From positions 39,685 through 103,684 of the forward strand of contig JAIRTL010000034.1 of NCBI GenBank assembly GCA_031254915.1: 64,000 nt of DNA, given 5' to 3'. Below, piece by piece: positions 51,463 to 60,500 of this stretch (its first letter is position 1; each line of letters starts with the position of its first letter). The notes under the pieces were generated by a model. The model was given only the letters and a program-made list of their open reading frames with translations, was not told the DNA's origin and ran no database searches. Source of the stretch: Planctomycetota bacterium (lineage in GTDB: Bacteria > Planctomycetota > SZUA-567). The translations under genes and the position numbers were made by a program.

Positions 51463-53331
51463 CTAGCGCGCCACCGGCCGGGCGTGGTAGTGCGTATGCA
51501 AGAGTTCATGGCTCATCGGCCCCAGGGGAGTGCCCAGAAACTCGTCGTAGAGCTTCTTGACCTCCTGATTGAGATGGCTCAATCTGTGGTTCGCCGATTC
51601 CGACTTGTCGATGTCGTAAAGCTTGTCGAGCCTGATCTTGATGTCGGACCTGGACGGCGCCAGCGGCTGACCGCCGCCGCCGACGCAGCCGCCGGGACAG
51701 CTCATGATCTCGACGAAATGCAGATCGGAGCGCCCGTTCTTGATCTGTTCGAGAATCTTCCTGGCGTTGGACAGCGAATTCGCCACCGCGACGCCGACAT
51801 CGATGCCGGCGACGTTGATCCGGTATTCCTTGATGCCGGACAGGCCGCGAACCTCGACGAAATCGAGATTTTTGGCTTCTTCGCCCGTGATCATGCTGTA
51901 GGCGGTCCGGAGCGCCGCCTCCATGACGCCACCGGAGGCGCCGAAGATCTTGCCGGCGGTGGAGCGTTCGCCGAACGGGGAGTCCGGGACGGTCGGCTCG
52001 AGATCGCGGAGGTTGAGGTTGTGCTGCTTGAGGAGCCGCGCCAGTTCGCGGGTCGTGAGGACGGCATCGACGTCGCGGACGCCGTCGCGGCCCATCTCGG
52101 GGCGCGCCGCCTCGAACTTCTTGGCGGTGCAGGGCATGATGGAGACGCTGAAGACGTCCTCCGGCTTGATGTCCATGCGCTTCGCCCAGTAGGTCTTGAT
52201 CACCGCGCCCATCATCGCCTGCGGGCTCTTGCAGGTGGAGAGGTTGTGCATGAACTCGGGGTAGAACGTCTCGACGAACTTGATCCACGCCGGCGAGCAG
52301 CTCGTGAACATCGGCAGAATGCCGCCGTGGCTGACCCGGTGGACGAACTCGGACGCCTCCTCCATGATGGTGAGGTCGGCGGAGAACGAGGTGTCGAAGA
52401 CGTACTTGAAGCCGAGGCGGCGAAGCGCCGTCACCATCGGGCCGTCGGCGTCGATCCCGGGGGGCAGGCCGGCGAGTTCGCCGATGGAGACGGAGACGGA
52501 CGGCGCGTGCTGCACGACGACCGTCTTCGTCGGATCGCGCAGGGCTGCGACGACGCGGGTGAGGTCGCGCTGCTCGTGGAGCGCTCCCGTTGGGCAGACG
52601 AGCGTGCACTGGCCGCAGTTGATGCAGGAACTGACGTTCATGCCCTGATTGAACACGGTACCGACGATCGTCTCCGCGCCGCGGCCGATGAAGCCGATCG
52701 CGGACACGCCCTGGACGTCCTCGCAGACCCGGATGCATTTGCCGCAAAGCACGCATTTCGATGTCTCGCGGACAATGGAGGGGCTGGCGGTGTCGAGCTC
52801 GTGGTGGGGGCGCGCCGTGTAGGAGCGGCGCTGGCGAACGTCGAGTTCGGCGGCGAGCTCCTGCAGACGGCAGGAGTCGGAGCGGACGCAGGCCAGACAG
52901 TCGCCGGGGTGGTCGGCGAGGAGGAGGCCGATGATGGTGCGGCGGGCCTCGACGACGCGGGCGCTGTGGGTTTGGACTTTGAGCCCGGGTTCGGCCGGAT
53001 AGGTGCAGGACGGAACGAGGGCGGGGCGGCCCTCGACCTCGACCACGCAGAACCGGCAGGAACCGGTGGCGCTGAAACCCTCGAGATAGCAGAGGGTCGG
53101 GATGTGGATGCCGGTCCGCAGGGAAGCGGTGAGGATGGTGTCGCCCGGTTCGAACGTGACGACGTGGCCATCGACGAGCATCGAGTTTTCGAACGCCTTC
53201 GGGGCCTCGGCGACCTTCACGGTCGGGTTCGACTCCGGTTTCTTTTCCTCTGTCTTCTTTTCTTCTGCCATCTTTTTATCCTCGGCGGGTTCTGCCGCCG
53301 GCTTGCCATCGGCATGCTTCTTTTTCGACAT
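51463..53331 (-). CDS. hydA: [FeFe] hydrogenase catalytic subunit, HydA/HndD type
   Basis: This 622-residue cytoplasmic subunit has, in order: a Lys/Glu-rich N-terminal extension (1-45) not usual for the family; a plant-type [2Fe-2S] domain (LCYLEGFSATGSCRFC); a His-Cys3 [4Fe-4S] motif (HPGDCLACVRSDSC); two [4Fe-4S] clusters (CVLCGKCIRVC, CINCGQCTLVCP); and the H-cluster motifs TSCSPAW (L1), MPCTAKKFEAARPE (L2) and MSCPGGCVGGGGQP (L3). With HydB and HydC it forms an NAD(H)-linked, possibly electron-bifurcating enzyme. Maturases HydEFG are not in the window. Confidence 0.96.
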   Translation of the reverse strand: MSKKKHADGKPAAEPAEDKKMAEEKKTEEKKPESNPTVKVAEAPKAFENSMLVDGHVVTFEPGDTILTASLRTGIHIPTLCYLEGFSATGSCRFCVVEVEGRPALVPSCTYPAEPGLKVQTHSARVVEARRTIIGLLLADHPGDCLACVRSDSCRLQELAAELDVRQRRSYTARPHHELDTASPSIVRETSKCVLCGKCIRVCEDVQGVSAIGFIGRGAETIVGTVFNQGMNVSSCINCGQCTLVCPTGALHEQRDLTRVVAALRDPTKTVVVQHAPSVSVSIGELAGLPPGIDADGPMVTALRRLGFKYVFDTSFSADLTIMEEASEFVHRVSHGGILPMFTSCSPAWIKFVETFYPEFMHNLSTCKSPQAMMGAVIKTYWAKRMDIKPEDVFSVSIMPCTAKKFEAARPEMGRDGVRDVDAVLTTRELARLLKQHNLNLRDLEPTVPDSPFGERSTAGKIFGASGGVMEAALRTAYSMITGEEAKNLDFVEVRGLSGIKEYRINVAGIDVGVAVANSLSNARKILEQIKNGRSDLHFVEIMSCPGGCVGGGGQPLAPSRSDIKIRLDKLYDIDKSESANHRLSHLNQEVKKLYDEFLGTPLGPMSHELLHTHYHARPVAR

Positions 53332-53371
53332 GGGGTTGTTCCCTTCGTTTTCTCAATGGCGCGGTCGGCGC

Positions 53372-55327
53372 TCAGGCCGTCTTGAAGACGGCGGAAAACT
53401 TGCAGACGCTCAGGCACGAACCGCAACCGATGCACTTGTCCGCGTCGATCATGTGCGCCGATTTGATCTTGCCCATGATCGCGCCCGTCGGGCACTGGCG
53501 CAGGCAGGCGCCGCAGCCGACGCAGCGGTCGGGGTTGATCTCGAAGCCCTGGAGTTCCGTGCAGGCGTGGGCCGGGCATTTGCGGGCGTAGACGTGCTGC
53601 TCGTATTCGTCGCGGAACCAGCGCAGCGTCGACAGCACCGGGTTCGGCGCGGTCGTGCCCAGGCCGCAGAGGGCGGTATCCTGCACGACGCGGGCCAGGC
53701 GCTCGAGGTTGGTGACCGCCTGGAAGCGGACGAGGGCGTCGTCGCCCTGTTCGCGACCGCGCGGTCTGGTGAGCATGTCCAGGGTCTCGAACATGCGCCG
53801 CGTGCCTTCACGGCAGGGGATGCACTTGCCGCAGCTCTCCTTCTTGAGGAAGTCCATGAAAAACCGGGCGAGGTCGACCATGCAGGTGTCCTCGTCCATG
53901 ACGACGAGGCCGCCCGATCCCATCATCGCCCCGACTTTCTTGAGGCTTTCGTAGTCGATGAGGGTGTCGAACTTGTGCATCGGGACGCAGCCGCCGGAAG
54001 GACCGCCGATCTGCACCGCCTTGCACTGCTTGACCTGGCCGACGCCGCCGCCCACCTCGAAGACGACGTCGCGGATGGTGCGGCCCATCGCCACTTCGAC
54101 GAGACCGGTGCGCACGACCTTGCCGGAGAGGGCGAAGATCTTCGTGCCCTTGCTCTTTTCGGTGCCGAGGGCGGCGAAAGCCTCGTGGCCGCCGAGGATG
54201 ATGCCGGGAACGTTGGCGAACGTCTCGACGGTGTTGACCGTGCTCGGCTTGCCGAAAGCACCCTTGATCGCCGGGAACGGCGGGCGCGGGCGCGGCATGC
54301 CGCGCTGGCCCTCGATCGACGCGATGAGCGCCGTTTCCTCGCCGCAGACGAACGCGCCGGCGCCGATCTTGAGCTTGATTTCGAGCGAGAAGCCGGAGTC
54401 GAGGATGTTTTCCCCGAGAAGGCCCCACATCTTCGCCTGCGCCAAGGATTCCTTGAGCCGCTTGACGGCGAGCGGATATTCGGCGCGGATATAGATGTAC
54501 GCCTTGGAGGCGCCGATTGCGTAGGCGGCGATCGTCATGCCTTCGAGCAGCCGGTAGGGGTCGCCCTCGATGAGGGCGCGGTCCATGAACGCCCCCGGGT
54601 CGCCTTCGTCGGCGTTGCAAATGAGGTATTTCTGATCCGCCTGGGTCTGGCGGGCGAAGCGCCACTTGCGGCCGGTGGGGAAGCCGCCGCCGCCGCGGCC
54701 GCGCAGACCGGAGAGGTCGACCGAAGTGACGACCTCCTCGGGGGTCATTCCCTTCAGTGCCTTGATAAGCCCGGCATAGCCGCCGCGGGCGATGTATTCC
54801 TCGATCGACAGCGGGTTGGCCATGCCGCAGTTCTGGAGAACGAGCCTGGTCTGGTTGAGGAAGAACGGCAGTTCGTCGAGGCGGGGAATGCCGGCCCAGT
54901 TCTCGGCGTTTTCCCCGGCGGGGAGTTGGCCGAGGACCATGTCCTTCGGGGGATTGCCGGCGAGAACGCCTTCCACGAGAGCCGGGATTTTGTCCGCCGT
55001 CACCTGGCGGAAGAACAGGCGCGACTTGCCCGGCACCTGGACGTCGACGAGCGGCTCTTCGCTGCACAGGCCGATACAGCCGACTTCCATGACGTCGGCC
55101 GCTTGTTTTTTCTGGGCGAGGTGGGCGTTCAGGGCGTCAAGGGAACGCTCGGCCCCGGCGCCGCGGCCGCAGGTGCCGGCGCCGACCCGGAACACCGGGC
55201 GCTGGGCGGATTCGCCTCTGAGGGCGGCGATCTTCGCCTCGGGGGAGGCGCCGCCGATGCGCGAAATGAAAAGGTCTGCCGGCCGTTCGACAGGGGGCCA
55301 GCACTTGATTTCGGTCATGACCGTCAT
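53372..55327 (-). CDS. hydB: hydrogenase NuoF-like flavoprotein subunit HydB
   Basis: The protein has 651 residues. The N-terminal thioredoxin-like [2Fe-2S] domain (1-125; GTCGRGAG and CIGLCSEE) is followed by the NuoF core, with the NADH/FMN loop GLRGRGGGGFPTGRKW and FVCGEETALIASIEGQ. A [4Fe-4S] site (ESCGKCIPCREG) comes next, and C-terminally two ferredoxin clusters (CVGCGACLRQCPTG, CIGCGSCLSVC). This order is that of Thermotoga HydB / HndC. It oxidises or reduces NAD(P) and passes electrons to HydA. The start at 55327 has GGAGG and overlaps the hydC stop. Confidence 0.95.
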   Translation of the reverse strand: MTVMTEIKCWPPVERPADLFISRIGGASPEAKIAALRGESAQRPVFRVGAGTCGRGAGAERSLDALNAHLAQKKQAADVMEVGCIGLCSEEPLVDVQVPGKSRLFFRQVTADKIPALVEGVLAGNPPKDMVLGQLPAGENAENWAGIPRLDELPFFLNQTRLVLQNCGMANPLSIEEYIARGGYAGLIKALKGMTPEEVVTSVDLSGLRGRGGGGFPTGRKWRFARQTQADQKYLICNADEGDPGAFMDRALIEGDPYRLLEGMTIAAYAIGASKAYIYIRAEYPLAVKRLKESLAQAKMWGLLGENILDSGFSLEIKLKIGAGAFVCGEETALIASIEGQRGMPRPRPPFPAIKGAFGKPSTVNTVETFANVPGIILGGHEAFAALGTEKSKGTKIFALSGKVVRTGLVEVAMGRTIRDVVFEVGGGVGQVKQCKAVQIGGPSGGCVPMHKFDTLIDYESLKKVGAMMGSGGLVVMDEDTCMVDLARFFMDFLKKESCGKCIPCREGTRRMFETLDMLTRPRGREQGDDALVRFQAVTNLERLARVVQDTALCGLGTTAPNPVLSTLRWFRDEYEQHVYARKCPAHACTELQGFEINPDRCVGCGACLRQCPTGAIMGKIKSAHMIDADKCIGCGSCLSVCKFSAVFKTA

Positions 55328-55818
55328 ACAGCCTCCACTTTCTCTCTGTATTCCTTCAGCAGGCCGGGAATGGATTCGGGGGTTACCTTGGCGCGCAATT
55401 CGCCATTCACCATGATGGCGGGCGCAAGGCCGCAAGCGCCGATGCAGGCGAGTTCCTCGAAGCTGAACACGCCGTCGCGGGTCGTCTGGTTCGCGCCGAC
55501 GCCGAGTTCTCCCTGAAGCGTGTCCAGGACCGCCTTGGATCCCTTGACGTGGCAGGCGGTGCCGCGGCAGATCTGGATATGCACCCTGCCGAGGGGATAG
55601 AAGCGGAACTGGTTGTAGAAGGTCGCCACGCCGTATATACGGCTCGCCGGCATGTCGATATGACGGCCGATCGACAGGATGGCGTCGCGCGAGAGATATC
55701 CGCAGGCGTCCTGAACTTCTTGGAGCAGCGTGATGAGCTGGTCCTCGGTCGCGTCCGGATATCGCGCCAGCACGGATTGGATTTCCGCGCTGTTGGCGGT
55801 ATCGGTTGATACGTCCAT
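55324..55818 (-). CDS. hydC: hydrogenase NuoE-like subunit HydC
   Basis: This 164-residue thioredoxin-fold [2Fe-2S] protein has its four ligands in ICRGTACHVKG and CIGACGLAPA, preceded by an N-terminal helical bundle (LARYPDATEDQLITLLQEVQ). It is the first gene of hydC-hydB-hydA-receiver. AGGAG lies 6 bases before the ATG at 55818. Electron flow in the complex would run between NAD(H), ferredoxin and protons. An inverted TTGT...ACAA element 15-31 bases upstream may be a Rex site. Confidence 0.94.
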   Translation of the reverse strand: MDVSTDTANSAEIQSVLARYPDATEDQLITLLQEVQDACGYLSRDAILSIGRHIDMPASRIYGVATFYNQFRFYPLGRVHIQICRGTACHVKGSKAVLDTLQGELGVGANQTTRDGVFSFEELACIGACGLAPAIMVNGELRAKVTPESIPGLLKEYREKVEAV

Positions 55819-56307
55819 TACATTCTCCTTGGTTGTATAAACTGCACAAATACAGCAGTATCGCGAACGACAATTTGCCGCTGGGGACTTATTGTTCAGG
55901 CCATGGGTTGCAGTGCATGCGCTATGGATTAGGGGCGTTATGATGCGTAAACGACACGTACGCGCCAAGTTCAAAGGCGCGCTTTCGGGGCGTTTGGTAA
56001 ATTCCTGTGAATGAGGAAAATTTTCAGTATTCGATAAGAGATGATTATAGTTAACGAAAGTACGGATTCAAGAATATTTTTATCATTCAAATAGAGAATT
56101 ATTGCTCCATTGCATCCTGTCTTTTTGCGGGAGTTATCCTTTGCCGCGTCGGCGACGCGCGTGATCGCTCAATCGCCGAACGGCATCCCTCCGATTTCGC
56201 GCTTGTGTTCGCGTAATTTCCGAAAAAAATTGCCTCTCCCCTTGCTTTTCGCCGCCGCCGACCCACAATAGGGGAAGGGGATTGGGTCGGGGCGGGAGCG
56301 ACACCAT
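55819..56307. other. 489-base intergenic region with divergent leaders
   Basis: It contains the leader of hydC (minus) and of the 56308 gene (plus). Bases 56010-56110 are markedly AT-rich for this chromosome, and an imperfect CCCCTT/AAGGGG inverted pair lies at about 56237-56279. No coding frame with a ribosome site or recognisable motif is present. Confidence 0.6.
55833..55849. promoter_or_regulatory. candidate Rex operator upstream of hydC
   Basis: TTGTATAAACTGCACAA has TTGT and ACAA arms 17 bases end to end, close to the TTGTGAA...TTCACAA shape of Rex sites (18 bp), and lies within the hydC leader. rex itself is 5 kb away. The spacing is one base short and the inner arms mismatch, so this is a hypothesis. 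Confidence 0.35.
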
Positions 56308-56889
56308 ATGCGATCGGCTTTGAGAATCGTTGCTGCCACGGTCGTGGTTGCCGCATTTTCCTTTGCTTCCGCGCACGAGCCGGAGTGGACGCGGCATGAA
56401 TTGTTCCGGGGGACGATCGTCCTCGACGCGCCTCCGGGTTGGGTCGCCGCACCGGATCCGAAAGGCTTGAACGTAATGGTCAGGCCGGCTGAACCGGGAG
56501 ATTCCCGGGTTCTTTTCAGCATTCCCAATCCCGCTTTCGGCGACGACGTCGAGGGATACTTGACCGCCAACGTCCGTCTCATCATGGATAATCTCGCCCA
56601 AATGGGCGAGTTGCGCGTAGTCGAGAACCGGGCCCAGCGTTTCGGCGACTTCAACGGCCACCTGATCGGCTTCGCCGTTCCGCTTGGCGGGGAGGACGAA
56701 ATGCTGTTCATCGCCTTGGGCTTCAATGCCCACGGGTATTGCTCGATGGCGATGATCATGACTCCGGGATCGCGCATCGACGAAGCCGGCGTCTACAGCC
56801 ACGTCGTCGAGTCCATGCGCTATGTGCCGGAAAAGTTGCGCGAGCACGCGGACTGGCTGGAGGAAATGGCCGCCGCCGCGGGCGGATGA
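56308..56889 (+). CDS. secreted protein, first of a tandem paralogue pair
   Basis: This 193-residue protein has a clear signal peptide (MRSALRIVAATVVVAAFSFA, then SAHEPEW). The mature part (ELFRGTIVLDAPPGWVAAPD, RVLFSIPNPAFGDDVEGYL, GHLIGFAVPLGG, GYCSMAMIMTPGSR) looks like a PsbP/DcrB-type alpha-beta domain. It shares the same order of motifs with the next gene. I recognise no functional name. GGGAG lies about 10 bases upstream of the ATG. Confidence 0.68.
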   Translation: MRSALRIVAATVVVAAFSFASAHEPEWTRHELFRGTIVLDAPPGWVAAPDPKGLNVMVRPAEPGDSRVLFSIPNPAFGDDVEGYLTANVRLIMDNLAQMGELRVVENRAQRFGDFNGHLIGFAVPLGGEDEMLFIALGFNAHGYCSMAMIMTPGSRIDEAGVYSHVVESMRYVPEKLREHADWLEEMAAAAGG

Positions 56890-56987
56890 CCGCGTTCCCG
56901 TTCCGCGTTCGACAAGGCGAGACCGCGCCCGGGAACGCCGGGAATATGCTGGCATTTATGAAAGCGCATCGGGAGAGGAGAGAGAGG

Positions 56988-57584
56988 ATGTTGAAGCGGG
57001 GCTTGGCGATGGCGGCGGCGTTGGCGCTTTTGGCGACAGTCGCGTCGGCGGAAGAGGCCGACTGGACGAGGCGGAGTTTTTTCAACGGCGTCGTGTCGGT
57101 GGCGACGCCGCCGGACTGGCATATCGAAACGCATCCAAACGGCATAAACGTCAGCGTCATGGAAAAGCCGGAGTCGGCGTCGCGCGTCCTCTTCACCGTT
57201 CCCAATCCCGGCTTCGGCGGCGACATCGAGGAATATCTCAGGGCGAACGTGAAAAACATCATGGAGCATACGGTCGAATACGGCGAGGCGCAGATCATCG
57301 AGGACCGCGACGACACCTTCGGCGGTTACCCCGGCTATCTCATCGGCTTCGCCCTCGGCGTCGACTCCGCGAATCCGATCATCATGGTCGCGATGGGGGT
57401 TGCGCATAACGGTTATTGCTCGATGGCGCTCACCATGACCCCGCGCACGCGGATGGGCGACGTCAAGATCCTCGGCCGCATTGTCGAGACGCTCCGCTAC
57501 GACGACGCCAGGCTCGAGGAAAACGCGGAATGGCTCGGCGAACTCGCGGAAGCCGAGGCCGCCCTGCAGTCTCCAGGGGAATGA
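56988..57584 (+). CDS. secreted protein, second of a tandem paralogue pair
   Basis: This 198-residue protein has a signal peptide MLKRGLAMAAALALLATVAS(A). Motifs parallel its upstream paralogue: FFNGVVSVATPPDWHIETHP, RVLFTVPNPGFGGDIEEYL, GYLIGFALGVDS and GYCSMALTMTPRTR. GAGGAG just before 56988 decides this start over in-frame ATGs at 56946 and 56958. It ends six bases before the converging CheA-like stop. A PsbP/DcrB-like fold is a guess. Confidence 0.7.
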   Translation: MLKRGLAMAAALALLATVASAEEADWTRRSFFNGVVSVATPPDWHIETHPNGINVSVMEKPESASRVLFTVPNPGFGGDIEEYLRANVKNIMEHTVEYGEAQIIEDRDDTFGGYPGYLIGFALGVDSANPIIMVAMGVAHNGYCSMALTMTPRTRMGDVKILGRIVETLRYDDARLEENAEWLGELAEAEAALQSPGE

Positions 57585-57590
57585 CCCTTT

Positions 57591-60500
57591 TCACAGGTAT
57601 TTGCGCAGCTGCAGGGCGAGTTCCTTCGGGTCGCATTTGGGGATGAAGCCGTCGGCCTCGACCTCGTTCGCGCGGCTGATCATGTTGTCGTTGGTGATGG
57701 AGCTGTGCAGCAGCACCGGCAACACCCGCAGTTGCGGATCGCGTTTGAGCCGGTGGGTGAAGGTGTAGCCGTCCATGCGCGGCATCTCGATGTCAGACAG
57801 CACCAGGTCGATCCGCGAGAAAATGCTTTCCCCGTCTCTCCGGGCTTTTTCCGACAGTTCCTCGATCTTGTCCCATGCCTCCTGGCCGTCCCCCGCCTCA
57901 ATCACGGTTATTCCGGCGTTCGTCAGCGCCTTGACCGTCTTCTTGCGGATGAGGGGCGAATCCTCGACGAGAAGAATCCTGACTCCTCCCTTGCGACTGC
58001 TCCCCATGTCGCCGAGTTCCGTCCCCATGTCGCCGTAGAGCTGGATGACGTTGCCGACGATGCGTTCGAAATCGAGGACGAAAGCGACGTGCGCGGCGTC
58101 GAAATCCGGGACGGCGGCGGCTTCGCTTCCTCCTTCGCGGCCGGACAGCGTGCCCTTGAGCTTTGACATGAGGATCGAGCCGACGATATAGTCGAGTTGT
58201 ATCATGCCGCCAGTCGACGGCGGCGGCATGATGTCGTTCCACGAGATGTACGAGACGCGATTGACCCTGGTGACGAGGAATCCCACCGTCCTGCCCGCGA
58301 ACTCGCAGATAAGGACGATCTTTTCCCATTCCTCGCGGCGTTCGTGTTCCTGGAGAAGCCCGAGAACAACGCCCATATGAATGACGGGGATGGTGTTTTT
58401 CCTCAGCATCATCATGCCGGCGAACCCGGGCGCGGCGCCCGGAAGCGGCTGAAGCCGCTCGACCGGAACGAATTCCTTCGTCTTGAAGGCGTTGATGGCG
58501 AAGACGTGTTCGCGCACGCCGTCGTCCGCCGTGGGCGCCATGACCGTGAAGTCGATGACGCCGACCTGGTTGGAGCCGATGGAGACGGTGTCGACCTCGC
58601 GGGAGCCGTCCGCCTGGCGGCGTCCCGCTTCTGAAAACGCCTTGGACGCCGCGATGGAGACGCGCTCCGTGAGGCGCGACGTTTCCACCACGAGCGCGAT
58701 GTTCCTGTCCGGCAGAATGGCGGCGCCGGCGACCAGGGGCAGCTTGTCCAGCGGCCCGTCGAGGGCGCGGATCATGACTTGCCGCGTGCCGATCGACTCG
58801 TCCACGAGGACGGCGGTGAGAAGCTCCCCGACCTCGACGACGACGAGCACCCCGTCCTCGGGGCGCTTCGCGTCCGCCTCGATGTCGAATTCCTCGCCCA
58901 GGAACAGCACCGGAATCACCACGCCGCGGATGGTCACGATCGTGCCCCGGCCCTCGATCGTGCCGATGTCGTCGGCTGTCGGCCGGAAGCTTTCCCGCAC
59001 CTGCTGCACAGGCAGGACGAGGATGCTCCGCCCCACCCTGACAAGCATCCCCTCCATGGCGGAGACGCTCAGGGGAAAGCGCATCCGCACGGTCGAGCCT
59101 TTTCCCGGCACGGTCTTGATCTCGACCCTTCCGCGCAGGCTGTCGATGGATTCCCTGACGATCTCCATGCCGACGCCGCGTCCGGAAAGGCCGGTGATGC
59201 GCGTCGCCGTCGATAGGCCGGGAAGGAAGACGAGGTCAGCGACCTCCTCGTCCGAGAGGGTGGCGTCGGGAGAAATCTTCCCCATCGCCACCGCCTTGGC
59301 GTGGATGGATTCGAGGTCGAAGCCCTTGCCGTCGTCGCCGAGTTCGATGACGACGTCAGCGTCGGTGCGCTTGGCCGAGATGCCGATCACGCCGCGTTCG
59401 GGTTTTCCGGCCCGGCGCCGTTCCTCCGACGGTTCGATGCCGTGGTCGACGGCGTTGCGGATGACGTGGATGAGGGCGGCGGAAAGGTTCTCGACGATCG
59501 AGCGGTCGACCTGGGTGTCGGTGCCGCGCATATTGATGTCGATGAGTTTTCGGCTCGAGTGCGCCGCTTCGACGGCGGCGCGGCGGACGCTCATGAACAG
59601 CGGCCGGATCGAGGTCATCCGTAGCGCCGTCGCCACGGATTGCAGCTGTCCGCAGGTGCGCGAGAGGTTGTTCGCCTGCACGGCGAGGTCGGGGTGGTCG
59701 ACGAGCTGCGACGAAAAGAACGAGCCCAAGAGCGACACCTCGCCCACGAGTTCGATCAACTCGTCCAAATTGTTCACGTCGACCGAAATCGCCTTGACCT
59801 CGGCGGCGTCGACCGGCTTTTCCTCCACCGGCCGGTCCTCGGTTTTCGGTATGGGCGGACCGAGAATCTCGCCCGACTCGATCACCGTGTCGGCGCCGGG
59901 GCGCTTGATGACGGCGGTTGCCGGCTTTTTCACGCTTCCCGCCCGGAAATCCAGTTCCGCCAGCGTCGTGTTCGGGGTGATCGTGATCACTTCCGCTTCC
60001 GCCGCCGCCGACGGGGCGGTCGACACCGCTTCGTCGAACAGCGCCGAGAGGTCTTCGCCGCTTTCGCCGTTCTCGGCCCGCTCGTTTTCCGGCTCGGCGA
60101 GCGCCTCTATCTCCTCCAGGGCGGAAAGGAAATCCTCGTCGGCGGCGGCGGGTTCGGCGGCGGCTTCCGCCTCCGGCGGCGGTTCGAAGCCGGCGAAAAA
60201 GTCGACGAACTTGTCTTCCGTCGGATCCTCCGGCTCGGGCGGCGGTGCGCTCCCGAGTTCCTTCGAGGCGCGGACCGCGTCGCGGAGTTCCTTCATCAGC
60301 GATTGGACGAGGTCTTCGCCAATTTCCTCGCGCGTCCTGCCGGCGAGGATGGGGCGGATGATGTCGGTTAAACTTTGCAGCGCCGATACGATGTCGCGCG
60401 TGAGGGTGAGTTTGCCGTGGCGCGCGTCCTCGATCTCCGTTTCGATGCCGTGGCAGAAGTCGGCGACGCTCTTGATGCCGCTGATCGCGCCCTCCCCCTT

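Noticed and set aside
51409..55516. Two long plus-strand frames (658 and 804 codons) antisense to the hydrogenase genes
   Set aside because: The minus-strand products have all cluster ligands and hydrogenase motifs. The antisense frames have no recognisable domain.
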